64,000 nucleotides of DNA from Serinus canaria (GCF_022539315.1 NC_066313.1:26821059-26885058), one strand, 5' to 3'; positions 11,401 through 24,350 are shown, counted from the first letter of the stretch. The notes: generated from the sequence alone by a model not told the origin. Numbers and translations: made by a program.

Positions 11401-13455
11401 ATCTTGTTGTGGTTTTTTTTTTTCCTCTCCTCTATGTAATTTATTTTTGTGATTGTCAGATCACCTCTGAAGGTGACATTTCTCTCCTCGTTCTGCAACG
11501 CAGCAAATGTATTCAATCTTATGCCTTGGAAGAGGAGCTCCATCCTGGCACTGACATCTCTTTTACCTCTCTCTTTGCCAGGGTGTCCTTTATAGCCTCC
11601 TTCCTCCCTGCATGCTGCCTAGGAAGAAACAGGAGTGAGTCTCCTCGAAGAGGGCTGGCCTGGACTTGATAACGGGGAGTGCTTGTCAGAATGCCCTGTA
11701 CCTGGCAAGGAAAAGTGTCACTTGAGGATTGGGACAAAGTGGTTAATTTTTCTTAGGGTGCCTGGAGTTTTCGGCTCCCCCTCCCACCCCGCACTGCCGA
11801 GCACCCTTCAGCAGCACGTGAGGCAGCGTGACTAACATCTGCCACAGACACTTGATTTGTCTTATCTCCTTTCCTTCAGGGGAGGCAAAGTCAGAGAAAC
11901 ACGGGTGTGTGTCTCTGGAGAGTACAGCTGATCTCTACCTTCTTTCCCAGCTCTCTGTTCCCTCTCTTACTTATGCTGGCAGCTCTTGCTCCTTTTCACA
12001 CAAGGGAAGAGCATCCTGGTTGCCACCACAAGTTTCTCCTGGTGAGACATGCCCATGTCATGTGTGTGTGTGTTTAGGGCTTCTAGGATTTCATAACTGT
12101 GGCAGGCTGGGCTCAGCTGAGGAGCCTGGTGAATAAAAACCTGTGTAAAACCGCTGGTGCTGGGGGCAGGAGGAGCAGTGTGGGGTGAAGAGGTGCCCTC
12201 CTTATGCTGTGCTCATGCACAGAGACAGGCTTATCTGAGAGCTGGCCCCAGTATGATGGGTGTAGTGGAGACCCCCCGGCCCAGGCCACTTTCTAGACCA
12301 GCTCATTTCTTTAGAAAGGCTAGAATTGGTACAGCCTCCCTCTATCCATCTTGCTGGGAGCTGTGTGAGGAAGCAGCTGTGAGCTGCTGGCCAGGCTGCA
12401 CCAGCCGTGGGGCTCGCCCAGCGGCACCGCCAGCCCAGGCTGGGAGCTGGGCAGGGTGTGACTGAGAGGTTCACAATTCTGCTGCAAGGAAATAAGCCAG
12501 CAGCAATGCCAAGCGACTGCAGGAGGTAACAGAGCCCGGGAGCAGGTGGTAGGTGGAGGTTAGTGGGGCCTCCCTCCTGGGAGCAGAATCATGTGATTTA
12601 CACAGCCGGGTTCCCACCTCCTAGCTGAGGGCTCCAGCTCCTGACAAGCTCAGAAAAGAAAATGTGTGGAGAAAGCCAGCCGGTTACCACGACAATTGCT
12701 CTCTCACAACCTTTGTAACAACTTCTGCTGTGCAGCTTTGGCCCGGGAGGGTGGCAAACACACACCTCCACGCTGGCTGCCTGTTCCATCTCCCATCCTT
12801 GTTGCCTCCTCCACAATCACATCTGACTGTCACGTTCCCACCTCAGCACTTTCCTTCTTTATCTACTCTCCTGATTTCTCCAGTTCTCTCTTTTTTCACC
12901 ACCCCAACACAAAGCACACACCCCTGGCCCTTCAGTTGTCATTACAGACCATCCTCCCGTGGTGCCACTGTACTCTCTTGTGCTTGAAAACCTTTTGTTT
13001 GCAGTCTGTGTTTAAACTGCACTGCTCACGGTGGCTGTCCCGGTAACATAGGTGGTATTCTGTGTCGCAGGATCCTGCTGGGCTGGCTCCTAGGGCTGGT
13101 AAACCTGGCCTAATGAGGCCTCATGGCATCATTAAGCTGGCTCAAGTGGTACCTGAATTTGTTGCGGGGTACTGACCAGTAGGCAGAGATGGACAGATAG
13201 ACTTGGAAGGTGTGATGATGTAGTGACACACATTTTAAGGATGGCGGCTGCTCATTCTCACCCAAATTTTTAGCTGATTGTAGGACAATATTTGGTTTAT
13301 TCTGCAGCTGGTATTTTAATCTTGAGAGTACATTTCTCAGCAAGGCGCGTTGTCCTCACTCTTTTCAGGGAACTGACATCTCTTTGGCAATCGGCTGATT
13401 AAATCCCCTGGCAGCACACAGCAGAGAGCATTTCAGCACGTCATTCTTGGCTGGA

Positions 13456-13482
13456 TTTTTTGTTGTTGTTGTTGTTGTTGGG
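13456..13482 (+). repeat. TTG simple repeat
   Basis: A run of TTG triplets is flanked by T-rich sequence. It is an ordinary microsatellite. Confidence 0.8.
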
Positions 13483-14280
13483 TTGTTTTGTTTGGTTTTT
13501 TTTTTTTTCCTCCTGCTGCATGGAAATAGATTCCATTTTCCCCTGCTTGGTAACTTTTCTGCTTAGTGTTGTTTAAGCTTTTAGAAATAGATGGTAATGG
13601 AGAGTTATAGATGCGTGTTATCCTGTACATGCTTGGTTGCCTGAATCATTTCATTATAGTGGCATCTTGCTCTGTTAAGGGCAAGGAGCAGAAACCACAC
13701 ACCTGGGATACACTCTGGAATTTGAAGCACATGCAGCAACAATGCAATTCTTTTTCAGTGAAAGAAGTAAATTTCTCTGGAACTGGGAGAAACTGGGAGG
13801 ACTGGGAACTTGGAGGTGGGTCCCTGTTGGGCAGGAATGTAACAACCTGTGATTGGATCAGCCTTGGCTCCAGGCTGAGTTCATTTGGTCACTGTAGTGT
13901 AGTAAGGGCAGTTAGTTACTGAAACTTCTGGCCAATGTGCCATGAATACAATCCCATTATTTTGAAGGAGGAAAAAGTATCACTCAATGCATGAGTCAGG
14001 ACAGCAAGAGTGGCTGAGGACCTTCAGCTGGGGACCAAAAATCGCAGTTACATCAGAACTGAGAGGGTCCCTCTTGAGTGCGCACAGCCAAAGCACAGCA
14101 CACGGGCACAGGCAAAGCCTGCTCCAGTAGGGTGATAAGTTCTAATGTGGCAAATATGTATTTTATTAGATCCTCACAAAAGTTAGCAAGAAGCATTTTA
14201 AACATGATTCAGCAGTGAGCCCTTCAAGCAATGAAGGTCCCCTAGGCTGCATTAGCAAAGGTGTAGTCAGCAGATCAAGG

Positions 14281-14765
14281 GAAATTATTATTCCCATCCA
14301 CCTGAGCGGTGTGAGGCCCCACCTGGAAGATTACACCCCAGCTGCAGCATAGCCAGAAAAAGGCCCCCATGGAGAAGGCCAGAGCACACAATGCACAAGG
14401 AGAAGGCTGGAGGAGCTGGGTTTGCTGAACAGGGAAGACCAAGGGGGTGTCTAGTTGCTGTCTGCTCCTACTTAAAGGAAAGCTGGAGAAAAGGGGAAGC
14501 CAGACTCTGAGAAGGCAGCAAACAAGGATCAAGAAACAAGGGACAAATGTTGAAACAAAGAAATTCTAAACATTTGTAAGAAAAAAATTCTTCCCCTTGA
14601 GAGCAGTTCAGTAGGGGAAGACGTGCCTTAAAAGACTGGGATATCTCCATCCTTGGAGATGTTCAGAAGTTGTGTAAGCAAGGCCCTAAGCAAGCTGGTC
14701 TAGCTTTGGAGTTATCCTGCTATAAGCATGGAATTGAACTAGAGACTTCTAGAAATCCCTTCCTC
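14281..14765 (+). mobile_element. CR1 LINE 3' fragment, degraded
   Basis: The segment follows the CR1 3' region in order: gaggccccacctggaaga near the start, a ctggaggagctgggtttgct stretch in the middle, a gagatgttcagaagttgtg block, and a gaactagagacttctagaaa end. It is truncated at the 5' side, as is usual for CR1, and holds many small indels. It lies intergenic between ZNF384 and PIANP. Confidence 0.7.
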
Positions 14766-15759
14766 CCTGACTTTTTGTGTGGGTCAGTGTTTTTGTGCTG
14801 CTGATCTGCCATGAGCCAATGTTCAGTGTCTTCACAATGCTGGGAGCCAGAAGGTCAGTATGCTTGTTTGGCCCCGTGGAAATGCATCTGTGCTGACAGC
14901 AGCATTAGCATCTGTAAAGCCTTTCTGCACGAATGTCTCTTCTCCAGCTGGCTCACCACCTTCTCTAGCACAGCTTGTCCCATTTTATACCACAGATGAA
15001 TCTCCTAACAGCAAGATCTGGTTGGTTTGGGGGTGACTCCTTAAGCTGTGACACCCATGTTTTCCTGAACAGCGGCAATCACTGCAATATCATTTAAAAC
15101 TATATTGCAGCATGTAAGAGTTCCCTCCCTACACAAAACCCTCACCCCTTCAGAACCAGAGAGGCTTTAATAACTGCTTTAAATGCTAGGTTTAGGTGTC
15201 TGCATGTTGATTTGCAGTCAGAGAATCTGTGATGAGTTTCAGGGGATTTCTGTTCCCTTTCAGAAGTTAAACAGTCACTTCTCAGCCCCCCTCTTTCTGA
15301 GAAACATGCCTCTGTGATATCCTAAACTGTGGATTTCAGCTCGCCAGGAGAGCAGAGGGGTGGGTGCTTGGCTCATGCACTCCTCACACCCCCTTCAGTG
15401 CTCACCACAGTGCTGCTAAAACACCTCTGGGTCTTTAGAGCTGCCTCCTGTCATTTCTCAATAAGAAGGATGATGCTGAAAAAGGTGGGAGAAGAGGATA
15501 GAAGAAAGGGTGGAGAACAGTAACTTGATGTATTAAGGCAAAAGCAAACCTTGAGAAGATCTGTAAAAGCAAGACTTGAGCTCACCATCTTACCTTGATA
15601 TTTGTGGGTTTGTTTGTATTTCAAAGCCGTCTGAGGAAGCAGCAGTTTTGGGAGCAAAGATTTGCAGCATATCCATCAACTTCAGAGTAAGCATGTCAGG
15701 CCTGGGAAAAAGGAGCTATATTTCAGGAAGAGAGAAAACAAAGTACTCTGGGCAGCTGG

Positions 15760-16440
15760 AAACCCATTAGTCTAGTCTCAACAGAGTATAAGGTTAAGAA
15801 CAAATTACAGAAGGAAAACAGAATTAAAGCTACAGCAGTAAGTGGAAAATGGAATCAAATACAAAATGGGTTTATCAACAAAAGCACAATGTGCCCTTAA
15901 CTTGATCCTTTTCTTTACCTCCTTTCCCTTACCTGGGTGAAAAAAGAAATTGGTAAATCTAATCTAGTTGGATTTCAGTAGGGCATTTGTTGCAGTGAGG
16001 GCTGGAAGGCAGCTAGATAAGCTGAAGTGAAAGGAATTAGTAGGAGAATTTTAGGTGGTTAAAATGCTGGGGAGAGGCAGATGATGTGTGGAGTCAAAAG
16101 GGAACTGCCACCATGGAGGAATGTCACTGGCCTTGGGAATAATTCTCCTTGCAGTAATGGCTCTAGCTCAGCAAAAAGCGGCATGAAAAGGAAGTTTGCT
16201 GATTAAATGCATTTAGGAGAATTACTCACAGTCTGAAGCAGAGAAGTGTGAGGTCCTGTTCTTTGCTCCTGCTAACAGGAGTGTCTTTTACACACAGAGA
16301 TTCACTGGTTAGAAATGACAGAGGAAGAGACAGATCTGGGTGCATTCATCATTCACGAGGTGATTATGAAGCCCCGATGTGACGTGATCACAAAGACAAC
16401 AGCCTTAAAGAGATCATTACGTTAATCTTATTTAGGATGC
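15760..16440 (+). mobile_element. Old CR1 LINE fragment from the reverse transcriptase region
   Basis: Around 15955-15990 the sequence ctagttggatttcagtaggg aligns with the CR1 words coding for YLDFSKAFD. Before it, atgggtttatcaacaaaagc corresponds to the QxGFxxxKS region. Later parts (aactgccaccatggaggaat) keep CR1 order. Many stops and frameshifts show a long-dead copy. Confidence 0.5.
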
Positions 16441-17279
16441 TGTATACAATTTGTCACTCATATTTAGAAGTGGGCTCGGGGCTGGCAGCAGTGTGGGGGA
16501 GCTGGAATAACAGAGTCTGTCTCTGTGCCTACCCTGGCTCTCCATGTGAGCGGACATGGAGCCTTCCTTAGCTTAGCAAAAGGCTGGAATGGATGAACTC
16601 CTCTTTAAAAACCCATTTTATACACAGGGATGTGGGCAGCGAAACGAGCCATTATAGAAGGGAAGGTGCTCAGCCATGATTTAGTTGGGCAGTCCTTTTC
16701 TCTTCTGAGTTTGGCTCTTTTTAAGGCTACACGGATTTACTTCTCCCTGCAATTTGCTGTGCTTCCTTGGCAGGCAGAGCAGGTTAGCACGACAAGCACA
16801 GCATTATAAGAAAAGATGTGCTGAACACAGGCCCACAAGCCCCCATTTTTCTGCTCCATCCCCCAAAGAGTTTTTCCTTCAAGGGTAAGAGATCAGTCCG
16901 AAGTCTTGTGCTCTTTGTGCAGGTGACTTCTTGGTGCTTCTCCCACACAATGCCTGCTCCCATAAGCTCTCTCAGAAAGGAAGTTTAAAACCCAGCATCT
17001 CAGAAAAGGCTCAGTTCTTTGGAGAAATACACAAAAGCCAGTCTGAACTAAATATGCCACATGCCCCTGCAGCAGAACTGAAAGGGTTTCATTGTGCTGG
17101 TTTTCACGCTGGAGAAAGAGTGGTAGGTCTTGAACCTGGTTTACACCTGGATGGGATTAGTGCTGATCTAACACTTGACTGAGGGTGGGGGGTTGCAGTA
17201 AGTATAGCTTGCTGCAGCTTGCTTCTGACAATGATTTCTGAGGTTTATTTAATTTAATTGGGGGAAATGAAATTGGGAC

Positions 17280-17730
17280 GAGACCTCAGGCAATCATGTA
17301 ATTCAGCCTCCTGACCCGACGACAAGATTAAGTAAGCACAACTCATTCCTGACAGATATTTGTTGAACCTGTTCTCAACAGCCTACAATGACAAGGCTCC
17401 CTGGCCAATCTAGTCCAGCATTTTATTGCTCGATAGTTAAAAAGCTTTTGCTACCACACAGCTTAAGCTCTCACTGATGAAAATGAATCTACCGATTTCC
17501 ACAGCCCCGTTGAAAAATGCCTTTCCACCCTGACACTGCAATCTCCCCAAACCAGCTGTATATACTTTTTGGCAATTGTGTGCATCTTTTTGGAAATTCC
17601 AGCCGTGGTTTTTTTCCCCGCTGTTTGTGCCTTTCACTCTATCAAAAGCTTTGGAGTCAAGACGTATCACATCTACTACACCCCCCCAGTCTGCCAGTGC
17701 AGTTACCCTGTCAGACAGCAAGATTAGATG
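17280..17730 (-). mobile_element. Old internally deleted CR1 LINE, minus strand
   Basis: The plus strand begins with a CR1 3'-end block in reverse (gcctcctgac, ctgacagatatttgttgaac, ccaatctagtccagca). At 17650-17700 the minus strand reads DVIRLDSKAFDRV, close to the reverse transcriptase motif DVVYLDFSKAFD of CR1 elements. The 3' end and the RT motif lie far closer together than in an intact element, so the middle is deleted. Confidence 0.55.
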
Positions 17731-18857
17731 GGCTTAATGTGATCTTCCTGATGAATTGAAGTTGGAGGGTTTTTTCAGGTTTGAAGTGCCCATCGGAGGG
17801 GAAGCTAATTCATACATGCAGCTGCTGCCTGACAGGGATGAGAAAGAGGCTGGGGGAGAGAGGCTTGGGGCTGTGGGCAGCTAAAGGTGAGGGAGGCAAT
17901 TCCAGCCAGGACAAGCAGTCTGCTGGTTGGTTTCTAGGGATAACAGTCTGCCAGGAGCCCAGGGGGTAAGCACTGCCAAGTGTGGAAGGACGGTCTGCTA
18001 CAAGTGTTTTCACAATGTGTAACATCAGAGATGCACCAAGTCTGCGCACCGTGAACCCCTCTGGAATTCATTATGGACTAAAACATGCTGAGAGGTTTTC
18101 AAAGTTAACAGGCTTGGGCTGCATCACTCTGGGTGGCTTTTCAGATTTCAGCAGCGCTTGCGCCTTTATTGTATCCCAGAGTTTTCACAGCATCTGGAGC
18201 AGATCCCTCTGGGCAAGGCTCCCAAGCTTCAGGTAAACATCATGTTCAGGGAAGTACTTTTTTAGATGTGTTTACAACATCAGCAGGGAGAACTCACCAG
18301 CTGCCTTGCTTCCTCTCACTGTACTGCAGACAGCTTATCTCCCAGGGTTCCTTCATCGTCCTCCTTGTGCTGTAGTTCCCAAAGAGCTAAGCTCAGCAGC
18401 AGTGGTGTTAGCTAGTCACAGCACATCTTGCAAGCTTGCCACTGTTTCTCCCCCATATCACACACCTGGACACTCCTTTTTCCCCACCAGGCAAGGCACA
18501 CAGCCATATGGCAGGAGGGAACAGCTCCCGATGAGAACCAGAGCTAGTTGCTGAGTTTCCCTGTCCATCATGTCCTCTTCTCCCATACCAGCTTCATCCT
18601 TCCCTCATTCCACCTCTTCCTGGGACGGGGAAGTCATTCTGTCCTTGTTAGAGGCTAAGCCTGCCATCTGCTGAAGCCATGACTGTATTTGTGCCAGAGT
18701 TCTCAGCCATGGGACACAGGGGAGGCTGGGGATCTGCAGTCACCCGTTCTGTCACACAGCTGCTGCAGTTTTAGCCAGATTCAGCAACTACTGCCTGAGG
18801 CAAAGTCCAGGCTCAGCTTGGGGTGGCATTCAGCAGAGACCATTCCCAGTGAAACCA

Positions 18858-19490
18858 CAGAGTCATAGAGTGGCTGAGGTTGAAAGGGAGCTCTGGAGGT
18901 CATCTGGTCCAGCCTGCCCCTGCTGAGGAATCACCCAGAGGGCCTCCATGAGCCAGCAGTCAATGCTGGATATGGGCCTCCTGCTAGACTTTGTGCCCCT
19001 GCTCACCCTCTGTGCCCGGCCATTCAGCCAGGCTTCAGCCACCTCACTGTTTGCTCATCCAGCCCATACATCAGCAGCCTGTCTGTGAGCATTTTGTGGG
19101 AGACAGTGTCAAAGGCCCTGTTGAAGGTGAGGCATTTTATCACAGAAGGTTGTCAAGTTGGTCAAGCATGACTTCCCCTGGATGAATCCATGCTGACTAT
19201 TCCTGATGATTTTCTTGTCACTTACATGCCTGGAAATGATTTCCAGGATTACCTGTTCCATCATCTTCTCAGGGATCAAGGTGAAGCTGACTGATCCTGG
19301 ATCCTCCTTCTTGCCCTTCTTGAAGACAGGAGAGATGTTTGCTTTTCCAGGTGTTCAGGTACTTCTCCCAGGTGCTATGACAAATCAAGAGTTATCAAGA
19401 GTGGCCTCACAATGACTTCTGCTGGCTCACTCAGCACTTGTGGGTGCACCCCATCAGGATTTGATGCATTTCTTCTGTTTCAGAGGCAAG
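18858..19490 (-). mobile_element. CR1 LINE, minus strand, internally deleted
   Basis: The left end (agagtcatagagtggctgag, ggtcatctggtccagcctgc) is a CR1 3' terminus read in reverse. At about 19090-19120 the reverse complement reads AFDTVSHK, and near 19200 and 19290 it reads remnants of the SQHGF and YRPVSLT regions of the CR1 reverse transcriptase. The order matches a CR1 on the minus strand lacking the segment between RT and the 3' end. Confidence 0.72.
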
Positions 19491-19886
19491 CAGATCCAAC
19501 TGCCTGTATCCATAAGTGTGTTCTGCCTGTTTGACAGAGCACTGTCCTTTTCTCATTTTGTACTCTCCATCCTTATGTTCCTCACACTCCACAGTGCTGT
19601 CTGCTTTCTGGGTACTTTTCCATTATTCAAGCTGAGTGCACAAGAGTTGCGAACTTGTTCCTGGGCCCTCTTACTAGACCCAAAAGCTCCTGGATTATTT
19701 ATTGATTCTCCATATGGAAACTTCTCTAGACAGGGCTTTAGGGAGTCCAGCTGTGGCCAGGTGCTCTGCCTGGAGGAGTGTGGGACCCAGGGGCACATGT
19801 TTCCTGCCCAGTGCCTCACTGGAAGCAGCAAGTCCTTGGATCAGGGCAGGTGAGTCTAGAGATACAGCAAGTAGCGTTCTGCAGGT

Positions 19887-20276
19887 TCAAGTGCTTCCTT
19901 CCCACTCAGCTGGCTGAGCTCCTCCTCCCAGACAGGCTGGCATAATGATCTCCACATCCTCAGGGCAGTTCTCAGTCTCACCTAGATACTCAAGAGTTCC
20001 TAGAAAATCTTTTGCATCATTGGCGGGCCTCGTTTTAGCAAGGATGCTTGTGTTTTCCAGGAACTCTCTCAGCACCACGGTCACCTGGGGCTTCGTTTCC
20101 TCCAGCCTTTCAGGCAGAGTGAGCATCTGTCGCAGAAGCCTTGGCTCTGTCTGAGGAGCAGCTGCCACCTGAGAAATCACTCTTTGCTCCTTCCCTGTCT
20201 CCTTTTTCTGGGAGGCCTCCAGGCCTGCCAGCTGACAGCCCTTCGCTTCCCCCAGATCAGCTCCCATCGTCTGCAC
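19887..20276 (-). CDS. Unassigned open frame with an exon-like core
   Basis: A 129-codon minus-strand frame whose codon use and amino-acid mix look protein-like in its middle (for example LTLPERLEETKPQVTVVL and EFLENTSILAKTRPANDAKD). The part 19982-20168 is bounded on the minus strand by a good acceptor (tgatttctcag) and a donor (TATCTAG/GTGAGA), giving a 187-base candidate exon of 62 codons plus 1 base. I do not recognise the protein and see no catalytic motif or membrane segment. It could be one exon of a bird gene, a pseudogene piece, or chance. It lies just beyond a CR1 copy in a region with no other gene evidence. Confidence 0.25.
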   Translation of the reverse strand: MQTMGADLGEAKGCQLAGLEASQKKETGKEQRVISQVAAAPQTEPRLLRQMLTLPERLEETKPQVTVVLREFLENTSILAKTRPANDAKDFLGTLEYLGETENCPEDVEIIMPACLGGGAQPAEWEGST

Positions 20277-20623
20277 ATCCTTGCTATGGCAAGTGTGGCC
20301 AGCTGCCCTTTTGGGTCAGTAAGAAGGCAGGTACTGCACACACTACACATACAAAAAACTTCAAAAAGTAGAGAATAAATTTGAGAAATGCTACTTGCTC
20401 CCCAAAACTTCTAGAGATCAGGAGCCCAGCACAGAAGGATGCTGAGCAGCCAGTCTAGGGCAGGATTTGTGGCTGTTTTAAACATTAGCAGTTTCTAAAG
20501 CACTAATGTTTTAATGCAGTGAGAAAGGTGAGCTGGAAATGGCAGCAGCGTGGGTAACAGGGCAGTGGTGTACAGAGGGAGTCCCTCTGGCCATTCTTTG
20601 CTTCTGTGCTTGAAACTTATGCA

Positions 20624-20679
20624 ATGTATTAAAATTTCCAAAACTTTCACCATGTATTAAAATTTCCAAAACTTTCAGC
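20624..20679 (+). repeat. Tandem duplication, 28-bp unit
   Basis: Two near-identical adjacent copies of a 28-base unit beginning atgtattaaaatttccaaaa. This is a local slippage-type duplication. Confidence 0.85.
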
Positions 20680-21446
20680 CCTGGCCCTTGTGCAGTGTAC
20701 ATCTCTGTAGCCGTGCTGACAATCCTGGTCTGAATTCCCTTAATGTGGAGCCTGGGATGGGGCTGAAGCTCGTGGCAGCCTCCTAGCATCCTTCACCTTA
20801 GACACAGCATCCTCTGTGGTAGAAACAGCATGACTGCAACTGCACAAAAGGGCAAACAGCCCGATGCTGCCAAAAATCGTGGGAGCCCTCCCCAGCTGTG
20901 GTTGTGCCAAACCTGCTGGGCTAGCTCAGCTTGCGGCTGGAGATGGCATTCCCCCACCGCAGAGACTCTGCAGTGCAGTGGGTCAGGACCTGCTCTCTTG
21001 GTGAGCCCTGCTGTGCTCTTCCCAAAGCACTGATGCCACACGGCTGCATTTGTATGAGCTGACATTTGCCAGAAAGTTGCTGCTTTCGGTGTTGATGCAG
21101 AGTGGAGTGCCTGGTGAAATCTTTACCCCAGGACGTCCTAATCACATGTAATCTCCTTCTGTCCTTGAAAGCGGTGCGCTGAAAGAACCCGGTATCCCAT
21201 GGACAGAAGCACTTTGCCTTTCATCCCAGAGCTGGCAGCCAAACTCCCCACCCTGCCTGCCCCCAAAGGACTGGCTCTCCCCTCCTTGCTCACCCCCTCC
21301 GGTCCCAGGTAACGCTCCCAGTGATCATCACGGAGCACTTTCTACTTGACGCAGTGAATGCAGACAGAGAGCTCACAGTCCCTCTGGCAGCTGCCAGCTC
21401 AGAAGGTGCACAAGTAAGGTTGCCTGGGCATGTACTTCAGCTCTAA

Positions 21447-22013
21447 ATGCCCTGTTTTTCCACAAGTTTGCGTTTTGATGAACATAATGTTCTGGGAATG
21501 AATGAGCTATCACCAAGCAACATTAACTCTGTGTTAACAAAGGGTTTTGACATTGAATTTAAGCCTGAGGACAATGCTGGCGCAAGAATGAGTTATCACA
21601 GGCTGGGCCATGGGTACACTGAGGATGGAAATCAGAAGGAGCTTCCCACCTGCCAGTGCAAGGATCTGGAACAGCCTTTCAGCAGCAAGCCAGGAGATGA
21701 CTTGTGGGACTGGAAGTCTCTGAGCAAGAGGATGCAATGGGGCTGCCTGCCACAGGCCAGGAGATCTGTGCCAGTCCTCTCTTCTTATGCAATTGCAGGA
21801 CAGTTTTGTAACGACTTTGCCCTCAAAGCAGCTCAAGCCAAGCTGGTGCCTGGGGCTGGCCTGGAAGTGGGGCTGTGTGGGGCTCTGGGATGGTGTCCTG
21901 GGGATACTGCAGAGTGCTGTAGGGCTGTAATTACCCAGGGAGTGAGGATGTGCATCCTCCTGCCTCCAGCGTGCAGAGAGCTAAGCACGGAAATTGGAGG
22001 GGACAGTATGTGA
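21447..22013 (+). other. Long open frame of doubtful coding status
   Basis: A 188-codon open frame with no recognised domain. Part of it (gggtacactgaggatggaaa) resembles the common SINE core phrase for tests of repeats, and the frame lacks clear splice or promoter context. Probably non-coding; listed because it is among the longest intergenic frames outside CpG islands. Confidence 0.15.
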
Positions 22014-23252
22014 CAGGCAGGCCCAAGACCAATTGCTGCAGGTGATGGCTGGGTGTCTTGCAGATCTGAGGGGATTTCTGATGAGCAGAAGAGGGCTCTT
22101 CCACGCTGCAGCACAGGGGAGAATGAGCTGGGCATTCAGGGACTTTGAGGCCAACTCCCCCACTGGCTCAGTGCCCAGCCAGGGTACTGATTATGGGCCA
22201 GGGTCCATCCATCACCCCTTTCAGAGTGTGCAGTCACTTGAATGAGACCACCTTGGCACAGGATGGGAAAAGGGGACGAGAGAAGGGGATGCCCCAGGAG
22301 CATCTGTCAAGGGGAAAGCTGACAGCAGTTCTCCCAGGGCAGCTGCAGGCTGGGTGCTACACTGAACCAGCTGCACCTGCCTGGGAGCACCGCCTGCCTC
22401 ACTCCTCTCTGCTGCCAGCCATGGACACCAGCAGCCCTGGGACGTGGCCCAGAGCTCCAACCACCCCTGTCTCCCGCCTGCACTCAACAGCCCAGCGCAG
22501 AAATCCTTGCAAGAAACACTTCACTGCCAGATTACAGTGGATTATATGAGCCGGGGATAAAACAGGAGTTATGGGAAACTCAGTGGTTGACTGTCTCTTT
22601 TCTGTTCTTTAACAGATGATTAAGGCCTTGCCAGAGTGAGGTCTACATCATTCCTCAGCGGTGAAGGTTAGGGGTTTCAAGCCTAGCTGCTGACTCATAA
22701 CCAAGAAGAGGAGAAAAGGGAAAATTAGCATGAAGAATGTTGCTGAAATGGCTTCAGTGTTGTTCAGAGATTAGCAGAGAAAATATATTGCTGCCTGAGT
22801 TATGGCTGGTGTGTTTAGGAGATGTTCTTAATGGAATCTGATCTTTTTAAAAACATGGAACACCTGTGTGTAGAGCATTTGACTTATATCTGCAGATCCA
22901 CTGCCAGAAGGGGCAGATTGTTTGCAAGCTTCTCCAGAAAGCACCTTTAATTCCTGACGTTGTAACACCAGTGCTTTGTTCTAAGCCTAGATGCCTTTGG
23001 ATATCTTGGTGAGCTGTTGAGCCACTGGATGGCATGTCCTCGTCCAGAGTCTAGCCTGGCTCTGCAGGGATTAAAATTTGCCCCCCATGAGTGCATGTCT
23101 GCAGACCCTTCTGGGACAAGAGTTTGGTGCTCCAGCTTCCCCATTAAATACTCACTTTCTGGCTGCACTAACTGGCAAACTCAGCAGAGGCCTGGAACAT
23201 GACCTTCATCTAAGCTGTGTCACCTCCAGTGCACGTTGCTTCTGGATCAAGG

Positions 23253-23352
23253 CTGAGGCAGGCGGGGGAGGCTCAGGCTGCTGCTCCTGAGATAACTGGA
23301 AGGATCAGGGGAGCTGGGTGAGTGCTCAGTCTAAACAATGGCTTCAGAGTCA
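23253..23352 (+). repeat. Direct repeat copy A (about 1 kb from copy B)
   Basis: This copy matches 24254-24350 over about 90 bases with small differences. The shared core includes ctgctgctcctga, ctggaaggatcagg and gagctgggt. The offset between copies is 998 bases. Confidence 0.75.
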
Positions 23353-24253
23353 GGGCTGTGATCATACTCAAATTAATTTCAAATATGCACAGTAACACAA
23401 GAAGCAATTTGCATAAGACGTCACATGGAGTTGCATACAATTTCGCATATTTAAACAAAGTACAATAAAGCACAGCTCGGGCGGGTATGTGAAATCATTT
23501 GTGCAGTGAACCGTGCACAGAAACGACGCACAATTATCACCAAAGAAGAAAACAAATGGCAGCAACCACCCAGGATGCAAAGTGAGCTCAGAAGTTGTGA
23601 AACACCAGCTTCTTCCTTCATCCCCCGTCCTGATGGATGCTTGGAGTCAGGCTATCATGCACTTCTTCTTTGCATCCTTGGCTTCAGCTTTGCTAAGCAC
23701 TTTCTTCATGCATCATTCTTCCTGGGCTTTTCAGTGCATAGATTTCCAGGTGTGAGGGACTCCCTCCTCACCAGGCACTGCTCCAGTACCTGCTCCAGGT
23801 GGTACTGTCCTTGCCCTTTAGTGGTAAAGGCCAGAGGCCAAGAGATTGACTCTGGGAGCACAAGGGCAGACTCTGGCAGCCTCATTTTTGGTGGTCTCAG
23901 CGCTGTGGTTGTTCAGAGTACAATTCCTATGGCTTAGTTCTTGGTGCCTCTGTAGGTCACATGAAGTGGACTCTATCTCAGCTCCTGGAAAATGATGGCC
24001 AGACAACTAACATGGATAAGGAAGTAAGAAAAGGGAACAGCATCCCTATTTGGGAATGTATCATCCTTTGGAGCACACATCAGGGACTGAGACCTTTAAA
24101 CCTGCAAAAGACTTTTCAGGGACTTTCAGCCCCTGACCTACATTTTGTGACAGTCCTGCATCTCTCACACATGGGTTGGGTCAGCACTGTAGTAGTGAGG
24201 CTGAGCTCTGAGGGCTGACCCATGAGCAGGTGCTTTCCCTTCCCTTCCCTCCC

Positions 24254-24350
24254 CAGGAGGCAGGGGAGGATTCAACTGCTGCTCCTGAAACAGCTGGAAG
24301 GATCAGGAGAGCTGGGTAAGTGCTCAGGCTAAATTGGGGCTTCAGTGTTG
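24254..24350 (+). repeat. Direct repeat copy B
   Basis: Second copy of the segment at 23253-23352, with several substitutions and short indels. The sequence between the copies is not obviously repetitive. The unit matches no repeat family I recognise. Confidence 0.75.

Larger units (their letters stand above)
10200..14280. other. Intergenic stretch upstream of ZNF384
   Basis: This includes a second GC-rich patch at about 10620-10790 with many CpG pairs but no convincing exon, a conserved-looking AT-rich element at 11240-11400, a short GT run near 12060 and a TTG repeat at 13456-13482. No open frame shows a recognisable domain. Confidence 0.5.
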
